Shown: positions 1-29,300, numbered from the stretch's first letter. The stretch: DNA of 64,000 nt from Pseudomonas graminis (GCF_013201545.1 NZ_CP053746.1:4974501-5038500), one strand, 5' to 3'. The notes: generated by a model from the sequence alone, not told the origin. Numbers and translations are program-made.

Positions 1-224
1 GCCGTGGCCGTTGCCGTGGCCGTTGCTTTTGATCTTCATACGCAGGAAGTCCAGACGACACCCATCGCGACTTGGGTGCAGGCTGGACGGAGGTCCCGCG
101 GAGTGGGCCGAGCCGCATGGATGCGGCGAGAGTGCCGTCAGGACATGGATGTCCGTTCGGCGCGGGCCCACGGAGCGGGACCGGAGTGAAGGTATTCCGA
201 CGAAGGAGGAACCCAACCAGGAGC

Positions 225-254
225 AAAGCACCCTTGGTTACTTGGGGTGCTTTT
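225..254 (+). terminator. Rho-independent-type terminator hairpin
   Basis: AAAGCACCC (225-233) pairs exactly with GGGTGCTTT (245-253) around an 11-base loop and runs into a short T tract. This fits termination of plus-strand transcription entering from the left edge. The T tract is short, so activity is inferred. Confidence 0.5.
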
Positions 255-278
255 CCAAGTAACTCGCCGAAGGCGAAA

Positions 279-298
279 CGTCTGCCCCCAGGCAGACG
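279..298 (-). terminator. Stem-loop just downstream of the TonB receptor gene
   Basis: CGTCTGCC (279-286) pairs exactly with GGCAGACG (291-298) around a 4-base loop, 20 bases after the receptor stop codon. There is no clear T run on the minus strand, so it may be an mRNA 3'-end stabiliser or a weak terminator. Confidence 0.35.
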
Positions 299-318
299 CT
301 GTTGATGTTAAGAGCGGA

Positions 319-2535
319 TTACCAGCGAAACGCGACGGTCCCGAGCACGGTCCGCTCTTCGCCCCAATAACACCGACCCGCGTTATTGCAGCCGCTCACA
401 TACTCCTTGTCGAACAGATTCTTCGCATTCACATCCACCGACCAATGCTTATCGATGTCATACCCCACCAATGCATCCACCAGCGTCACATCACCCGTCT
501 TCAACTTCCCGTACAGCGTCGGCGCGGTATACGCGAAAGTATTATCGAAATAACGCACCCCGCCACCCACATGGAAACCGCTCATCGGACCATCAAGGAA
601 CCGATACGTCGCCCACGTACTCGCCTGATTACGCGGTATGCCGGTCAACTGATGATCCTTGAACAGCGAACCCGCTGTGTCCTTGGTCACGCGGGCATCG
701 GTGTACGTATACGAAGCCGTCAAACTGAGGTTCTTCGTCACATCGCTGTTCATCTCGAGCTCGACGCCCTTGGACTCGCTCTTGCCGACCTGACGGCTGA
801 AACCGGTGCTATCGGGCACGACGTCGTCGGTTTTGGTGAGATTGAACACCGCCGCGCTGAAGGTCGTGTTCCAGCCCCTCGGCTCATACTTCAGACCCAT
901 CTCGTACTGCTCGCTCTTGATCGGATCGAACAGCCCTCCGGTCGGACTCGACGACTGCTGTGCCGGGGTAAACGCAGTGGAATAACTGACATACGGCGAC
1001 AAGCCGTTTTCAAACTGGTACATCAATCCGGTTTGCCAGCTGAACTCGTTATCCCATCCATCCAGATCGGTGCCGGCAACGGCAGCACTGCCCGCCCGCG
1101 CGGCGCTGGCGCGGTTACGGTATTCACTGTGCACCCAGTCCTGGCGGCCGCCCAGCAGGAAAATCCAGTTGTCATACTTGCTTTGCAGCTGCGTGTAGGT
1201 GCCATACATGTGCTGGTCGAGTTGCGAGTTCTGCACGTATTGCGTGGTTCTCGGAGGAACCGACGAAAACACCGGATTGAAGACGTTGTAGGTTCCGCCG
1301 AGCCCTGCATTCCAGTCCTGATTGAACGAGGTGCGGTCGTAGCTCACGCCCAACAACAGGGTGTTATCCAGGGCACCGGACGTGAAGTGGCCTTCAAACT
1401 GGTTGTCCACCGAGTAGGTGACCGATTTATTGTCGCGGTCGTACGCCGTGCTGCTCAGCGTGCTGCCGAAGCCGCGGTTGTTCAGGTTGTTCGGCCAGGT
1501 CTCGTGACGGTCCAGACGCGATTCCATGAACCGCGAGTTCTGGCGGAACTGCCAGGTGTCGTTGAGCTGGTGCTTGAACTCGTAACCCAGGGTCCAGGTT
1601 TCCCGCTCGAAGTCGTCCCAGTTCGGGTTGCCATTGAACTGGTCCTTGCCGATCTTGCCGTTGACGTTGTTCAGCAAGGTGCCTGCGGCGGGGTAGCCGA
1701 GCAGCAGCTTGGTGCGGTCGCGCTGGTAGGACGAGAGCAGGGTCAGCGCGGTGTCTTCGTCGAAGTTGAAGGTCATCGACGGCGCGATATAGATGCGGTC
1801 GTCCGGTACTGAATCGACCTGGGTGTCGGCGTTGCGGCCGAGCATGACCACGCGGCCGAGGACGCGATTGTCGTCGGTCAGCGGGCCGGAGACGTCGAGG
1901 GACAGCTGGCGGCGGTTGTTGCTGCCGTAGGTGAATTTGGCTTCGCCCTGGGCGGTTTCGGTCGGGCGCTTGCTGACCAGATTGACCAGACCGCCCGGTG
2001 CGTTTTCGCCGTAGAGGATCGAGCTCGGGCCACGGAACACTTCGGTGCGCTCCAGGCCATAGGGTTCGGTGGTGGTGTCGTAGCGGTTGCCTTGCAGACG
2101 CAGGCCGTCCTTGAGCAGGCCGTAACCGTAGTCAGTGGCGTTGTAGCCGCGAATGGAGAACAGGTCGCCGGCGAGTCCGTCGCCGACGGCGAATGGCGGG
2201 GCGAAGATACCAGGGACGTAACCGAGAATGTCGGTCAGGGTTTGCGAGCCCTGATCCTGAATGCGCTGGCGTGTCACCACTGACACCGAGCGCGGGGTTT
2301 CCGACAGCGGTGTGCTGGTCTTGGTGCCAGCCGTGCTGTTTTTCACCTGATAGCCAACGGTTTGCTCCCCTTCGGGTGCTTCCCCGGTGACCATCGAATT
2401 CTGCAGTTCGATGGTGGCGCCCTGCTCGGCCTTGGCCGGGGCATCCGCGGCCCAGGCCGCGCCATGGCAGGCGACCGTTGCGACCAACGCTGCCAAGGCA
2501 TTGACCTTGAATTGACCCTTGTTATTGCTCGCCAT
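319..2535 (-). CDS. TonB-dependent siderophore receptor
   Basis: Outer-membrane TonB-dependent receptor of 738 residues, probably for uptake of the ferric lipopeptide siderophore made by the adjacent NRPS genes. An N-terminal signal peptide ends near AAWAADAP. A plug domain follows (SETPRSVSVVTRQRIQDQG, then RIRGYN-like and VFRGPSSILYGENAPGG motifs), and then a long beta-barrel ending in the aromatic C-terminus AFRW typical of outer-membrane proteins. There is no N-terminal secretin/STN signalling domain, so unlike FpvA it should not signal to an anti-sigma factor. The ATG at 2535 is chosen because GGGAGGGGGAG lies just upstream; a longer frame to 2571 has no such site. A Fur-like box lies upstream. 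The ligand is inferred from context only. Confidence 0.88.
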   Translation of the reverse strand: MASNNKGQFKVNALAALVATVACHGAAWAADAPAKAEQGATIELQNSMVTGEAPEGEQTVGYQVKNSTAGTKTSTPLSETPRSVSVVTRQRIQDQGSQTLTDILGYVPGIFAPPFAVGDGLAGDLFSIRGYNATDYGYGLLKDGLRLQGNRYDTTTEPYGLERTEVFRGPSSILYGENAPGGLVNLVSKRPTETAQGEAKFTYGSNNRRQLSLDVSGPLTDDNRVLGRVVMLGRNADTQVDSVPDDRIYIAPSMTFNFDEDTALTLLSSYQRDRTKLLLGYPAAGTLLNNVNGKIGKDQFNGNPNWDDFERETWTLGYEFKHQLNDTWQFRQNSRFMESRLDRHETWPNNLNNRGFGSTLSSTAYDRDNKSVTYSVDNQFEGHFTSGALDNTLLLGVSYDRTSFNQDWNAGLGGTYNVFNPVFSSVPPRTTQYVQNSQLDQHMYGTYTQLQSKYDNWIFLLGGRQDWVHSEYRNRASAARAGSAAVAGTDLDGWDNEFSWQTGLMYQFENGLSPYVSYSTAFTPAQQSSSPTGGLFDPIKSEQYEMGLKYEPRGWNTTFSAAVFNLTKTDDVVPDSTGFSRQVGKSESKGVELEMNSDVTKNLSLTASYTYTDARVTKDTAGSLFKDHQLTGIPRNQASTWATYRFLDGPMSGFHVGGGVRYFDNTFAYTAPTLYGKLKTGDVTLVDALVGYDIDKHWSVDVNAKNLFDKEYVSGCNNAGRCYWGEERTVLGTVAFRW

Positions 2536-2620
2536 CCGAACTCCCCCTCCCTTTGATATCACACGGGGCAATGCCCCAAAATTGGCCGCTTATGTCAAAA
2601 AAGCGTGAAAATGTAACAAA

Positions 2621-2639
2621 GAACGTTTCTCATTACCAT
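2621..2639 (-). promoter_or_regulatory. Fur-box-like site upstream of the TonB receptor
   Basis: On the minus strand the site reads ATGGTAATGAGAAACGTTC, preceded by GATAAGA. It shares the TTCTCATT core (plus strand) with the two other candidate Fur boxes in this locus. It lies about 90-100 bases before the receptor start. The match to the 19-bp Fur consensus is partial. Confidence 0.55.
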
Positions 2640-2648
2640 TCTTATCGC

Positions 2649-2690
2649 AAAAAAAGGGCGAAGGGCCATCGCTGGTCCTACGCCCTGTTT
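2649..2690 (-). terminator. Strong terminator for the NRPS/aminotransferase operon
   Basis: On the minus strand AGGGCG...CGCCCT pairs, with an additional AGG/CCT segment after one mismatch, followed by a run of seven T. It lies 22 bases after the aminotransferase stop codon and separates that operon from the receptor gene. Confidence 0.8.
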
Positions 2691-2711
2691 CAACGCTGTT
2701 ACAACAAGGGT

Positions 2712-4134
2712 TTAACGGTGTTTAACAGCCGCTGAAACGGCGGCGGCAAAGATGTCGCCGATCTGGTCGATCTGCGCGGCGGTGACGATCAGCGGTGGCA
2801 GGAAACGGATGACCGACGAGTGCCGCCCGCCCACTTCGATGATCAAGCCGCGCTGCAGGCATTCACGCTGGATGGTCGAGGCCATCGCACCGCTGTGGGG
2901 GAAGTGGCCGAGGGCGTCGGGGAGGCCGTCGAGATCGACCATTTCCACCCCCAGCATCAAGCCCATGCCGCGCACATCGCCCATCTGCGGGAAGTCCTTC
3001 TGCAATGAGCGCAGGTGCCCGATCAGGCGCTCGCCCATGGCGGCGGCGTGCAGGTCCAGCTGCTGTTCGCGGACGATGCGCAGCGTGGTGGACCCGGCCA
3101 CCATCGCCAGCTGATTGCCACGGAAAGTGCCGGCGTGGGAGCCCGGTTTCCACACGTCCAAGGACTTGTTGTAAACCACCACCGCCATGGGTTGGCTGCC
3201 GCCGATGGCTTTGGACAGCACCAGCACGTCCGGGACGATGCCCGCGTGTTCGAAGGCGAACGGCTTGCCGGTGCGGCCCACACCACACTGGATCTCGTCG
3301 AGAATCAGCGGCACCCCGGCGTCGCGGGTGATGCGGCGGATTTCCCGCAGCCAGTTGGCCGAGGTCGGCACCACACCGCCCTCCCCCTGCAGGGTTTCCA
3401 GAATCATCCCGGCCGGCGGCAACACGCCGCTCTCCGGGTCAGTCAGCTGGTTCTCGATGTAGTGCAGGCCGATGCGCTCGCCCGCTTCGCCACCGACGCC
3501 GAACGGGCAGCGGTAGTCGTAGGGAAACGGCAGGAACTGCGCGCCGCCGGCCATGCCGTCCAGGTAGGTCTTCGGCCCGAGGTTGCCCATCAGCGCCAGC
3601 GCGCCCTGGGTCATGCCGTGGTAGGCGCCGTGGTAGGCCATCAGGTTGCTGCGCCCGGTGGCCGTGCGCACCAGTTTCAGCGCCGCTTCCACCGCATCGG
3701 TGCCGGCCGGGCCGCAGAACTGAATGCGCGCGTCCTTGGCGAATTCCGCCGGCAGCAGGGCGAACAGCTCGTTGATGAAGTCGTCCTTGGCTTCGGTCAT
3801 CAGGTCCAGGGTGTGCAGCGGACGCTGACCGTCCAGGGTGGCGCGCATGGCCTGGATCACCTCGGGGTGGTTGTGCCCCAGCGCCAGGGTGCCGGCGCCG
3901 GCCAGGCAATCGATGAACCAGCGCCCTTCGCTGTCCTGCACGTGAATGCCCTGGGCGCGCTTGAGTTCCAGGGGGATGCGCCGCGGGTAGCTGCGCGCGT
4001 TGGATTCCACGGCGGCCTGGCGCTCCAGTCGCGGGGTCGGCGCAAAGCGGTAGTCGGCGTTGGCCACGGCGGCGTCCGGGCTGCTCGACAGCGCCTCGCT
4101 GTGGCGGGCGGCAATCGGCGTCACGTTGTGTTGG

Positions 4135-4142
<8 letters not shown>
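2712..4142 (-). CDS. Diaminobutyrate--2-oxoglutarate aminotransferase (PvdH-like)
   Basis: PLP-dependent class III aminotransferase of 476 residues, close in length to PvdH. It should convert L-aspartate-4-semialdehyde to L-2,4-diaminobutyrate (Dab) with glutamate as amino donor. Visible family features include CGPAGTDAVEAALKL, the YHGAYHGMT segment, the LILDEIQCGVGRTG motif with its PLP-ring Asp, and the PLP lysine in VLSKAIGGSQP. The ATG at 4142 overlaps the end of the NRPS gene by 8 bases, with AGGAG just upstream, so it is translationally coupled; the longer upstream frame lies inside the NRPS gene and is not used. Module 2 of the synthetase carries a Dab-type A domain, which explains why this gene is in the operon. 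Confidence 0.88.
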
Positions 4143-20318
<16,176 letters not shown>

Positions 20319-20319
<1 letters not shown>

Positions 20320-23300
20320 CAGTTGCTTTCCTCCAGCTCATTCATTAACTCGTCCAGGGCATCGAGCCGGTCGAGTGTCAGGGTCTGCCCCTGCAAGGTG
20401 TCGATCAGCGACGCCTGGGCGGCGACGGTGGTGGCTTCGAAAGCCTGGGCCAGCGGGATGCTCACCCCAAGGCGCTCGCGAATGCGCGACAGCAGCCGCG
20501 TCGCCAGCAACGAATGGCCACCGAGTTCAAAGAAGTTGTCGTGGCGGCCGACCTGCTCAACCTTCAGCAGGCTCTGCCAGAGTTCGGCGAGGACTTCCTC
20601 ACGCTCGCCCTGTGGCGCTTCGAACACGCGTTCTTCCAGGCTCGGCGCCGGCAGCGCCTTGCGGTCGAGCTTGCCGTTGGCGTTGCGCGGCATCTGCGCC
20701 AGCACGACGATGTGCGCCGGCACCATGAACGCCGGCAGGGTTTGCGACAGCGCGGTTTTCAGCACGTCGCTGGACAACGCCTGCTGCGCCTCGGCGACCA
20801 CGTAGGCCACCAGTTGTGGGCCATGGGCCGTCGGTTGCGCGCTGACCACGGCGTCATGCACCGAGGGTTGCGCCAACAGCAGGTTTTCGATTTCGCCCAG
20901 CTCGATGCGCTGGCCGCGGATCTTCACCTGGAAGTCCGCGCGGCCGACGTATTCCAGCGCGCCGTCGGCGTTCCAGCGGGCCAGGTCGCCGCTGCGATAC
21001 AGCCGCGCACCGGTTTCGCCGAACGGATCGGGCAAGAAGCGCTCGGCGGTCAGTCCAGGTCGGGCAGCATAGCCACGGCCCACACCAACGCCGCCGATGT
21101 ACAGCTCGCCCACCACGCCCGGCGCGGCCAGTTGCAGGTTGGAATCCAGCACGTACAGGCAGTTGTTGTCGGTGGGCCGGCCAATCGGCATGTTGGCGTT
21201 GAGGGCGGGTGCGGCGGTCAGGGTGTGCAGCGCGACATCGTCGGCGCACTCCGCCGGGCCGTAGGCGTTGACCAGCGGCACTTCGGGGTAGCGGGCAAAC
21301 CAGCGCGCGGCGAGGTCGGTGGTCAGCGCTTCGCCGGTTGGCAGCAGCCAGCGCAAGGCATCGAGCCGCTGGGGCGCGACCACGAGCATCGCGTCGATCA
21401 CCGCCGGCACGCACTCCAGCACGCTGACCTGATTGGCAGCGACTTCCTCCAGCAGGCGTTGCGGGTCCTGCACCACGGGGTCGGGCAAAATCTCCACGCG
21501 CCCGCCGAACAGCGGTGCGGTGAGGAATTGCCACACGGAAATGTCGAACCCGGTGGCAGCGGTCTGGGCAATCACATCGCCCTCGCCCAGCCGCAGGTAC
21601 GGCAGCTTGGACATCTGGTTGTTGAGCATGCCGCGCTGGTTGACCATCACCCCTTTTGGCTCGCCGGTGGAGCCGGAGGTGTAGATCACGTATGCCAGTT
21701 GCTCGGCTGTCGCGTAGCGGCCCGGATTTTCGTCAGCGAGCAGATCGGCGCCAGTCAGCACGTCCTCAAGCACCAGCACACGGGGCGTGGGTTCGGCCAG
21801 CGCAACAATCGCCTCGACCTGGGGCAGACACTCGCGGGGCGTCAGCAATACCGGCGCGGCGCTGCTCACCAGCATGCGCGCACTGCGACCGGCCGGGTGA
21901 CGATCATCCAGCGCCAGATAGGCTGCACCGGCCTTGAACGCGCCGACGATCATGCTCAACAACGGCAGGCCGCGCGGTGCGAACAGCGCCACCACGTCAT
22001 CGCCCTGCACGCCCGCCGCGATCAGGCCGTGACCAACGCGGTTGGCCTGACGATTGAGTTCGCGGTAGCTCAGGCTTTGACCCTGACAGCGCGCCACTTC
22101 CTGGGCCGGATGGGCCAGCACCCGCGCCTCGAAACGCTCCAGGTAGCTGATGTCGTACCAGTGCTTTTGCACCGGGCCGAGCCCTTGGGCCAGCAACTGC
22201 TCGCGCTCCGTTTGCTCAAGAATCTGCAACTGACTCAGCGTCTGCTGCGGGTTGTCGATCAACTGCGTGAGCAGACGACGGAAGTGGCCGACCAGCGTGC
22301 CCATGTCGGCGTCGTTGAAGTGCCGGGTGTCGTAGGTCAGCTGCAGTTGCAGGGATTCACCCGGCAGCAACACCACGGTCAGCGGGTAGTTGGTGTGGGT
22401 GCGGTTGGCCAGCGGCTTGATGCGGTATTCGTTCACGGCCTGCTGCACCTCGGCGCCCAACGGAACGTTCTCGAAAACAAACAGGCTGTCGAACAGCGGC
22501 TGACCGCGAGGGGTGTCGGCGAGCAGCTGAATGTCGGCCAGGGACAGGTGTTCGTGCTGGCGCATGTCGGCGTTCTGCCCCTGCAATGCATTGAGCAGCT
22601 CCAGCGCCGAGGCGCCCATGCCCGGCCGGCGGATGCGCAGCGGCAAGGTGTTGATGAACAGCCCCAGCGCGCCTTCGATGCCTTCCAGCTCGGTCGGACG
22701 ACCGGCCACGGTGACGCCGAACAGCACTTCGTCGCGGTCGGCATGGCCCATCAGCAACAAGGCCCAGGCGGCCTGCACGAAGGTGTTTGTCGTCAGGCGA
22801 TGCTGACGGGCTTGTTCGGCCAGCTTCGCAGTCTGCTCGACACCCAGCGCCAGAGTGACGTCGCGCATCTGCGCTTCACCATGCGGACTGTTGCGGTACG
22901 GCAGCGGCGTGACGTCGGTGAAGCCGGCCAGCGCGTTGCGCCAGTAATCGCGGCTCACCGCTTCGTCCTGCTCGGCGAGCCAGGCGAGGAAGTCGCGGAA
23001 CGGCCGCGCCGGCGGCAGGCTGACCTGACGACCTTCGAGGAACCCGCGGTAATGGGCGAAGAATTCAGTGAGCATCAGCCCCCGGCACCAAGCGTCGATC
23101 AAGGCGTGGTGGTGGCTCTGAACGATGCGGAAATCCGCCTCGCCGAACTTGATCAGGCGCAGGCGCAGCAACGGCGCCCGGGCGAAATCGAAGCCCTGCT
23201 CGCGCTCGCTTTTCAGCAGGTCATCAAGCTCCGCTTCGGCGGCGGTGCGGGACAGATGGCTGAGGTCGATCAGTTGCACCGGCGACGGCACGCGACGCAT

Positions 23301-26300
23301 GACAATCTGACGCTGCACCCCGCTTTCCAGGCCGTGAAACGCCGTGCGCAACGCCGGGTGGCGCTGCACCACTTGCTGCCAGGCGAACTTGAACGCGTCG
23401 AAATCCACCGGGGCGCCAACGTCGTACTGGTCCTGCATCAGGTAGATGCCGTTGCCCTGCTCCAGCAGGCTGTGCAGCAAAATGCCCTGCTGCATGGGCG
23501 CCAGCGGCAGGATGTCTTCGATCTCCCGCGCGGGGATGCCCAGCCCGTCGAGCTGGGCCTGATTCAAGCCCGCCAGCGGGAAATCCGACGGCGTCAGGCC
23601 GGCGTTGTTTTCGTCGCCGCAATGGGCTATCAGCTGCAGCAGCTGTGCTTTATAGAGCGCGACCAGTTGCTCGATGCTGTCGCGGCTGAAACGTTCGCGG
23701 CTAAAGGTCCAGTCCAGCTGCAACTGGCCGTCGCGCACCTGACCGTCGAGCGCCAGGGCATTGGCCAGCGGCCCTTGGGGGTCACGCAGACTCCCCGGCG
23801 TGCGGCTCGACAGGGAGAACAGCGCGCCCTCGCTGTCGTCGAAACGCCCGAGATAGTTGAAGGTCACGCCCTGACCGGTCAAATCCGGCAACTCTGCGCC
23901 GGCCAGGTATTTCAGTACGCCATAGGCGAGCCCTTTTTCCGGCACGGCGCGCACAGCTTCCTTGACTGCCTTGAGTGTCGCGATCGCGTCATCCGCCGCG
24001 TCCAGCGCCAGCGGGTACAGGCTGGTGAACCAGCCGACGCTGCGGCTCAGGTCCAGGTTGCCAGTAGCGTCCTCGCGGCCATGGCCTTCGAGGCTGATGA
24101 CGTGGCGACGACGGCCGCTCCACTGCCACAGCGCCTGGGACAGCGCCGCCAGCAGCAGGTCGTCGATGCGCGTGCGATACGCCGCCGGGGCTTCGCTGAG
24201 CAGGCGACGGGTGTTAGCTGCGTCGAGGGTCAGGTGCAGGGTTTCGCTGTCGCCAACAAGGCTTTGCACCGACGCATCGCCGGGCAGGATGGCATCGGCA
24301 GCGTTCAGCCCTTGCCAGTACGGCAGTTGTTGTTGCAGCTCAGGGCTGCGCGCCAGGCTGCTCAACGACTGCGACCAGGCCTGGAAGCTGGCGGTTTTGT
24401 CAGCCAGGGCCACGCTCTTTCCAGCCGCCAGTTGGCTGTAAGCCAGTTGCAGGTCTTCCAGCAGCACCCGCCACGACACGCCGTCCACGGCCAGGTGATG
24501 GATCGCCAGCAGCAGCCGTGCTTCGCCTGACGCCAGGCGCCCATGGACCACCCGCAGCAGCGGACCGGTGTCGATGTTCAGGCTGCGCTGGGCTTCGTCG
24601 TTGAGCGAATCGAGGTCATCTTCGCGGCTCAGTTCGCAGGTCCACAGCACGCGCTCGGCACTTTCGCTGTCGCGATAACGCTGCTGCCACTGGCCTGCAT
24701 CATTCTGATGGAAGCTCAGACGCAGGCTGTCGTGATGGGCCAGCACGGCGGCGAGGGCCTGCTGCAGCATTGCGGTGTCCAGCGCTTGGGGCACGTCGAG
24801 CAGCAGCGACTGGTTCCAGTGCTGACGCTGGGCGACCGGCAGGCTGAAGAAGCGAGCCTGAATCGGCGTCAGAGCAAACTCGCGGGGTGCGACGGCTGCC
24901 GTGACAGGCGCGGCGGCAGGCTTGGCTTCGGCCACCGTGGCGACCTGGGCGAGTTCGGCGATGGTCTGTTTTTCGAACAGCTGCTTGGGTGTCAGGCGAA
25001 TGCCCTGACGACGAGCACGGGCGATGATCTGCAGGCTAAGAATCGAATCGCCGCCGAGGGTGAAGAAGTTGTCATGACGACCGACCGCCTCGACGTTCAG
25101 CGCCGCTTGCCACAGCGCTGCGAGTGCGGCTTCGACCCCTTCGTGGGGCGCTTCGAAATCGTCGGAGGTTGTGGTCGGCGTCGGCAGCGCGCTGGCGTCG
25201 AGCTTGCCGTTGGCGGTCAGCGGGAAGGCGTCGAGGGTCAGGATGTGGCTGGGCACCATATAGTCCGGCAGGCTTTGCGCCAGCTGCGCGCGCAGCGACT
25301 CGCCGTCTACGGTGGCACCACTTGTTACCAGCACATAAGCGATCAACTGACCGCGATCGTCGACGCGCACATGGGCGTCACGAACGCCGTTCAGCTGGCG
25401 CAGGCGCTGGGCAATTTCACCCAGGGCCACGCGGTAGCCGCGCACTTTGACCTGATCGTCGCCACGGCCGAGGAATTGAACCTGCCCGTTGGCCAGCAAG
25501 CGCACGCGGTCGCCGCTGCGGTACAGCCGCGCACCGCTGCCGCTCGGGTCCGGAATGAAGGCCGCAGCGGTCATGGCCGGACGCTGGTGATACCCCCGCG
25601 CCAGCCCCGGCCCGCCGATGTACAGCTCACCGATGTCGCCCTGCACCACCGGCTGCAAGTGGTCGTTGAGAATCAGCGCCACGGCGTTCGGCAGCGGCCG
25701 GCCGACGGGCACGCTGTCGCCCACCGACTCTTGGAAAGCCTCATTGCTCAGCACGCCGACGGTGGTTTCGGTTGGGCCGTAGTGGTTGATCACCCGGCAG
25801 CCGGGCTTCAAGCGTTTCACCTGAGCCACCAACTCCCACGGCAGCGCATCGCCGCCAAGGATCAGCGCGTGTTCAGGCAGCACATCGACGGCATTCGTCG
25901 CCTGCAACAGGCCGTTCAAATGGGTCGGCACGATCTTCAGCACGCCGACCTTGTGCTCGGCCATGTAAGCGGCGAAGCGGTCGGCGTCGTTGGTACGGTC
26001 GGGGCTGATCAGGTGCAGCGAACGCGCCGAGCACAGCGCGCCGAACAGCACGGTGTGGCCCAGATCGGCGCCGACGGTGGAAACCATCGCCATGCTCGCC
26101 TCGGGGGCCAGATCAAGACGGGCGAGCAAGCCTTGCACGTAATCGGCCAAGGCGCCGTGGCTGATGACCACCCCTTTTGGCGTGCCACTGGTGCCGGAGG
26201 TGTAGATCAGGTACGCGGCTTGATCGGCGTGGGGGCGCAGGTCCGTGGCTCGCGCCGGCAACAAGCGCCACGCGGCATCGGCAGCCACGCTGATGACGTC

Positions 26301-29300
26301 GCCATGGAAGTCACCCGGCGCAGCCCCATCGCTGATCAACGCGCTTGCGCCGCTGTCGGCCAGGACAAATGCCTGACGCTCGGCCGGCCATTTCGGCTCC
26401 AGCGGCACATAGGCGGCACCGCTTTTGAGCACCGCCAGCAGGCCAACGACGAACTCCAGGGAGCGCTCAAGCAGAATGCCGACGCGGCTTTCCATTCCCA
26501 CACCCGCTTGGCGCAGGTGCTGCGCCAATTGATTGGCCTGGGCATCGAGCTCGGCAAAAGTGGCGCTGCGCTGTTCGTCTTGCAGGGCCAGACGATTCGG
26601 CTGTGCATGGACGCTGGTATTCCACAGGCTCAGCACATCGGTGGCCGGGAACACCGCGGTTTCGGCAGCGATGGATGACGGCTCGGCACCGATCTGCAGA
26701 TCAGCCAGACGCACCTGAGGTTGCGCCACCACTTGCGCGCAGATCCGCAGCAGGTCGCCGGCAAGACCGGCGATGCGCAGTTCGTCGAACAGGTCGCAAG
26801 CGTAGGTGAACACCGCCTGAATACCGTCGGCGTCGTCGGTGATGTCCAGCCCCAAATCGAAGTGCGCCGAGTAGTCGTCGAGCTGATTGACGTCCATGCG
26901 CACGCCGGCCATTTCAACGTTCTGTGGCAGCGGGAACTGCTGGGTGAATTTCACCTGGCACAGCGGGTTGTGGCTGAGGTTGCGCGACACGCCGAGGGCT
27001 TCGACCAGTTGCTCGAACGGCAGGTCCTGATGGTGTTGCGCGCCCAGCGCGGTGTGGCGCACGGCCTCAATCAGCGTGCTGAACGACTGTTGCGGCGACA
27101 CCTCGCTGCGCAGCACAAGGGTGTTGACGAACAGCCCGATCAGCCCTTCGGATTCGGTGCAGGTACGCCCCGCCACCGGCACGCCGACGCGCAGATCGGT
27201 CTGGCTGCTGTAGCGCTGCAACAGGGTTTTGTAGGCGGCAAGCATGACCATGAACAGGGTCGCGCCGTGGCGGCTGGCGAGGTCGCGCAGGCCCTGGCTC
27301 AAGTCACGGTCGAGGGCGATGGCGTAACGGGCGCCGCGATGGCTTTGCTGGGCCGGACGGAGGCGGTCGGCAGGCAGGTTCAGAACGGTCTGGGCATCAC
27401 CCAGTTGCTCACGCCAGTAGGCCAGCTGTCGCTGCCCTTCCCCTCCGGCCAGACGCTCGCGCTGCCAGGCGGCGAAGTCGGCGTATTGAATCGGCAGCGG
27501 CGGCAATGCCGGCTCTGCCCCCTGAGTGTGGGCGCTGTACAGCGCGGCGAACTCCTTGAGCATGACCTGCACCGACCAGCCGTCGGCGATGATGTGGTGC
27601 AGCACCAAAACCAATTGCTGCCGGTCTGGGGCCAGTCGCACGTTGAGCACGCGCCACAGCGGGCCGTTCTGCAAATCCATTGGCTGCTCGACGGCCGCTC
27701 TGGCCAGCTCGGCCAACGCTGCCTGCGGATCGGTGTCCTCACTCAGGTAATGGCGTTCGATCAGCACCGGGCTCGGGGCGTGAAGGCGCTGCACCAGTTG
27801 TTCGTTGGCGTCGATGGCGAAGGTGGTGCGCAGGCTTTCGTGGCGGGCGGCCAGGCCATCGAAACTGCGTTGCAGCGCGGCGTCATCCAGCGCGCCGTTC
27901 AGACTCAGCTGGCCGCACAGGTGATAGGCGCTGCTGTCCGGTTCCAGTTGCGCAAGGAACCACAGGCGCTGCTGGGCAAAGGACTGCTCGGGATCGGTGT
28001 CGCGGGAAATACGCGGCACGCCCGCTGAGGCTTCGGCACTGCGGCCGTGGGTGGAGACGTGCGCCGCTACGTGGGCGTTGAAGGCGCCGAGGGTCGGGTG
28101 CTCGAACAGGTGCGCGGGCTCAAGTGTCAGGCCCAGCTCACTGTTCAGGCGCGACAGCACTTGCACCACGCCGACCGAATCACCGCCACGGGCGAAGAAG
28201 TGGTCGGCGGCATTCAGGTCGCTTTTGCCGAGGACTTCCTGCCACGCGGCGACGACTTCCGGCAGCAACAGCGAAGCCTCAAGCGAGGCGTTCGCGCTGT
28301 CAGCACCAAGCACGCGGCCGTCCTGCCAGATCGCGAAGCTGTCGAGGCTGCCGTTCTGCCAGCCGCTGCGGCAGGCGGAACGTTGCAGCTTGCCGCTGGT
28401 GGTGCGCGGCAGTGCGCCCGGCTCCAGCAGCACAATGACTTTCGGCGCCACCAGAAACAGCTCGGACACCGCGTCGCGCACCGCTTCGCAGATCATCGGC
28501 GGCTTCATCAGGCGGCGCACGTTGCGGCTGATTTCCAGGGCCAGGCCGACGCCTTCCACGCCCTGCTCGTCGGTCACCGGGAAGGCGGCGATGCGCCCGC
28601 GACGCAGCAGCTCGACGCTCTTCTCCAGCGCCTGCTCGATGTCCTGGGGGTAGAGGTTCTGGCCGTTGAGGATGATCAGATCCTTCAAGCGGCCGGTGAT
28701 GAACAGCTCGTTGTCGCGGGCAATGCCCAGATCGCCGCTGCGCAGCCAGCGCTGGCCGTCTTCCTCGACGAAGGTCTGGGCGGTGGCTTCTGCGTTCTGC
28801 CAGTAGCCCTGGGCGACACTCGGCCCGGCAATCCAGATCTCGCCCACGTTGCCCGAGGCGAGGGGCTGCAGCGTGGCCGGATCGACAATCTTCAGGTCGT
28901 GATCGGGCCGACACCAGCCGCACCCCGGCAAACGACTTTTCGAATTCTGGTTGGCAAACACCGCCTCGGCGGCCTCACCGGCGGCCAGCTGGCTGCCGTC
29001 AAAATGCTTGATGCCGAACGGCCTGTCGCGCTCGGCGGCGCTCACGTACAGGGTCGCTTCGGCCAGGCCATAGCTCGGCGTCAGGGCGCGGCGGTCGAAG
29101 CCGGCCGGCGCAAAATGCTCACTGAAAGCATCCAGGGTGGCGATGCGGATGGGCTCGGAGCCGGAAAACGCCAGGCTCCAAGGGTCCAGCTTCAGGCCTT
29201 TCACGGCGCTGGGTTTGATGCGTTCGACGCACAGGCGATAGGCGAAATCCGGGCCACCAGAGAAGGTCCCGCCGTACTGACTCATCGCTTCCAGCCAGCG

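Larger units (their letters stand above)
1..318. other. Left-edge region with no supportable gene
   Basis: Short overlapping open frames exist on both strands, but none has a recognisable domain or a clear ribosome binding site. The first 27 bases are a simple GCCGTG/GCCGTT repeat. The stretch from about 90 to 300 resembles a non-coding sequence I remember recurring in Pseudomonas genomes, where it is often annotated as short hypothetical proteins; that is memory, not a search result. It ends in two stem-loops, listed separately. Whatever gene it follows lies outside the window. Confidence 0.4.
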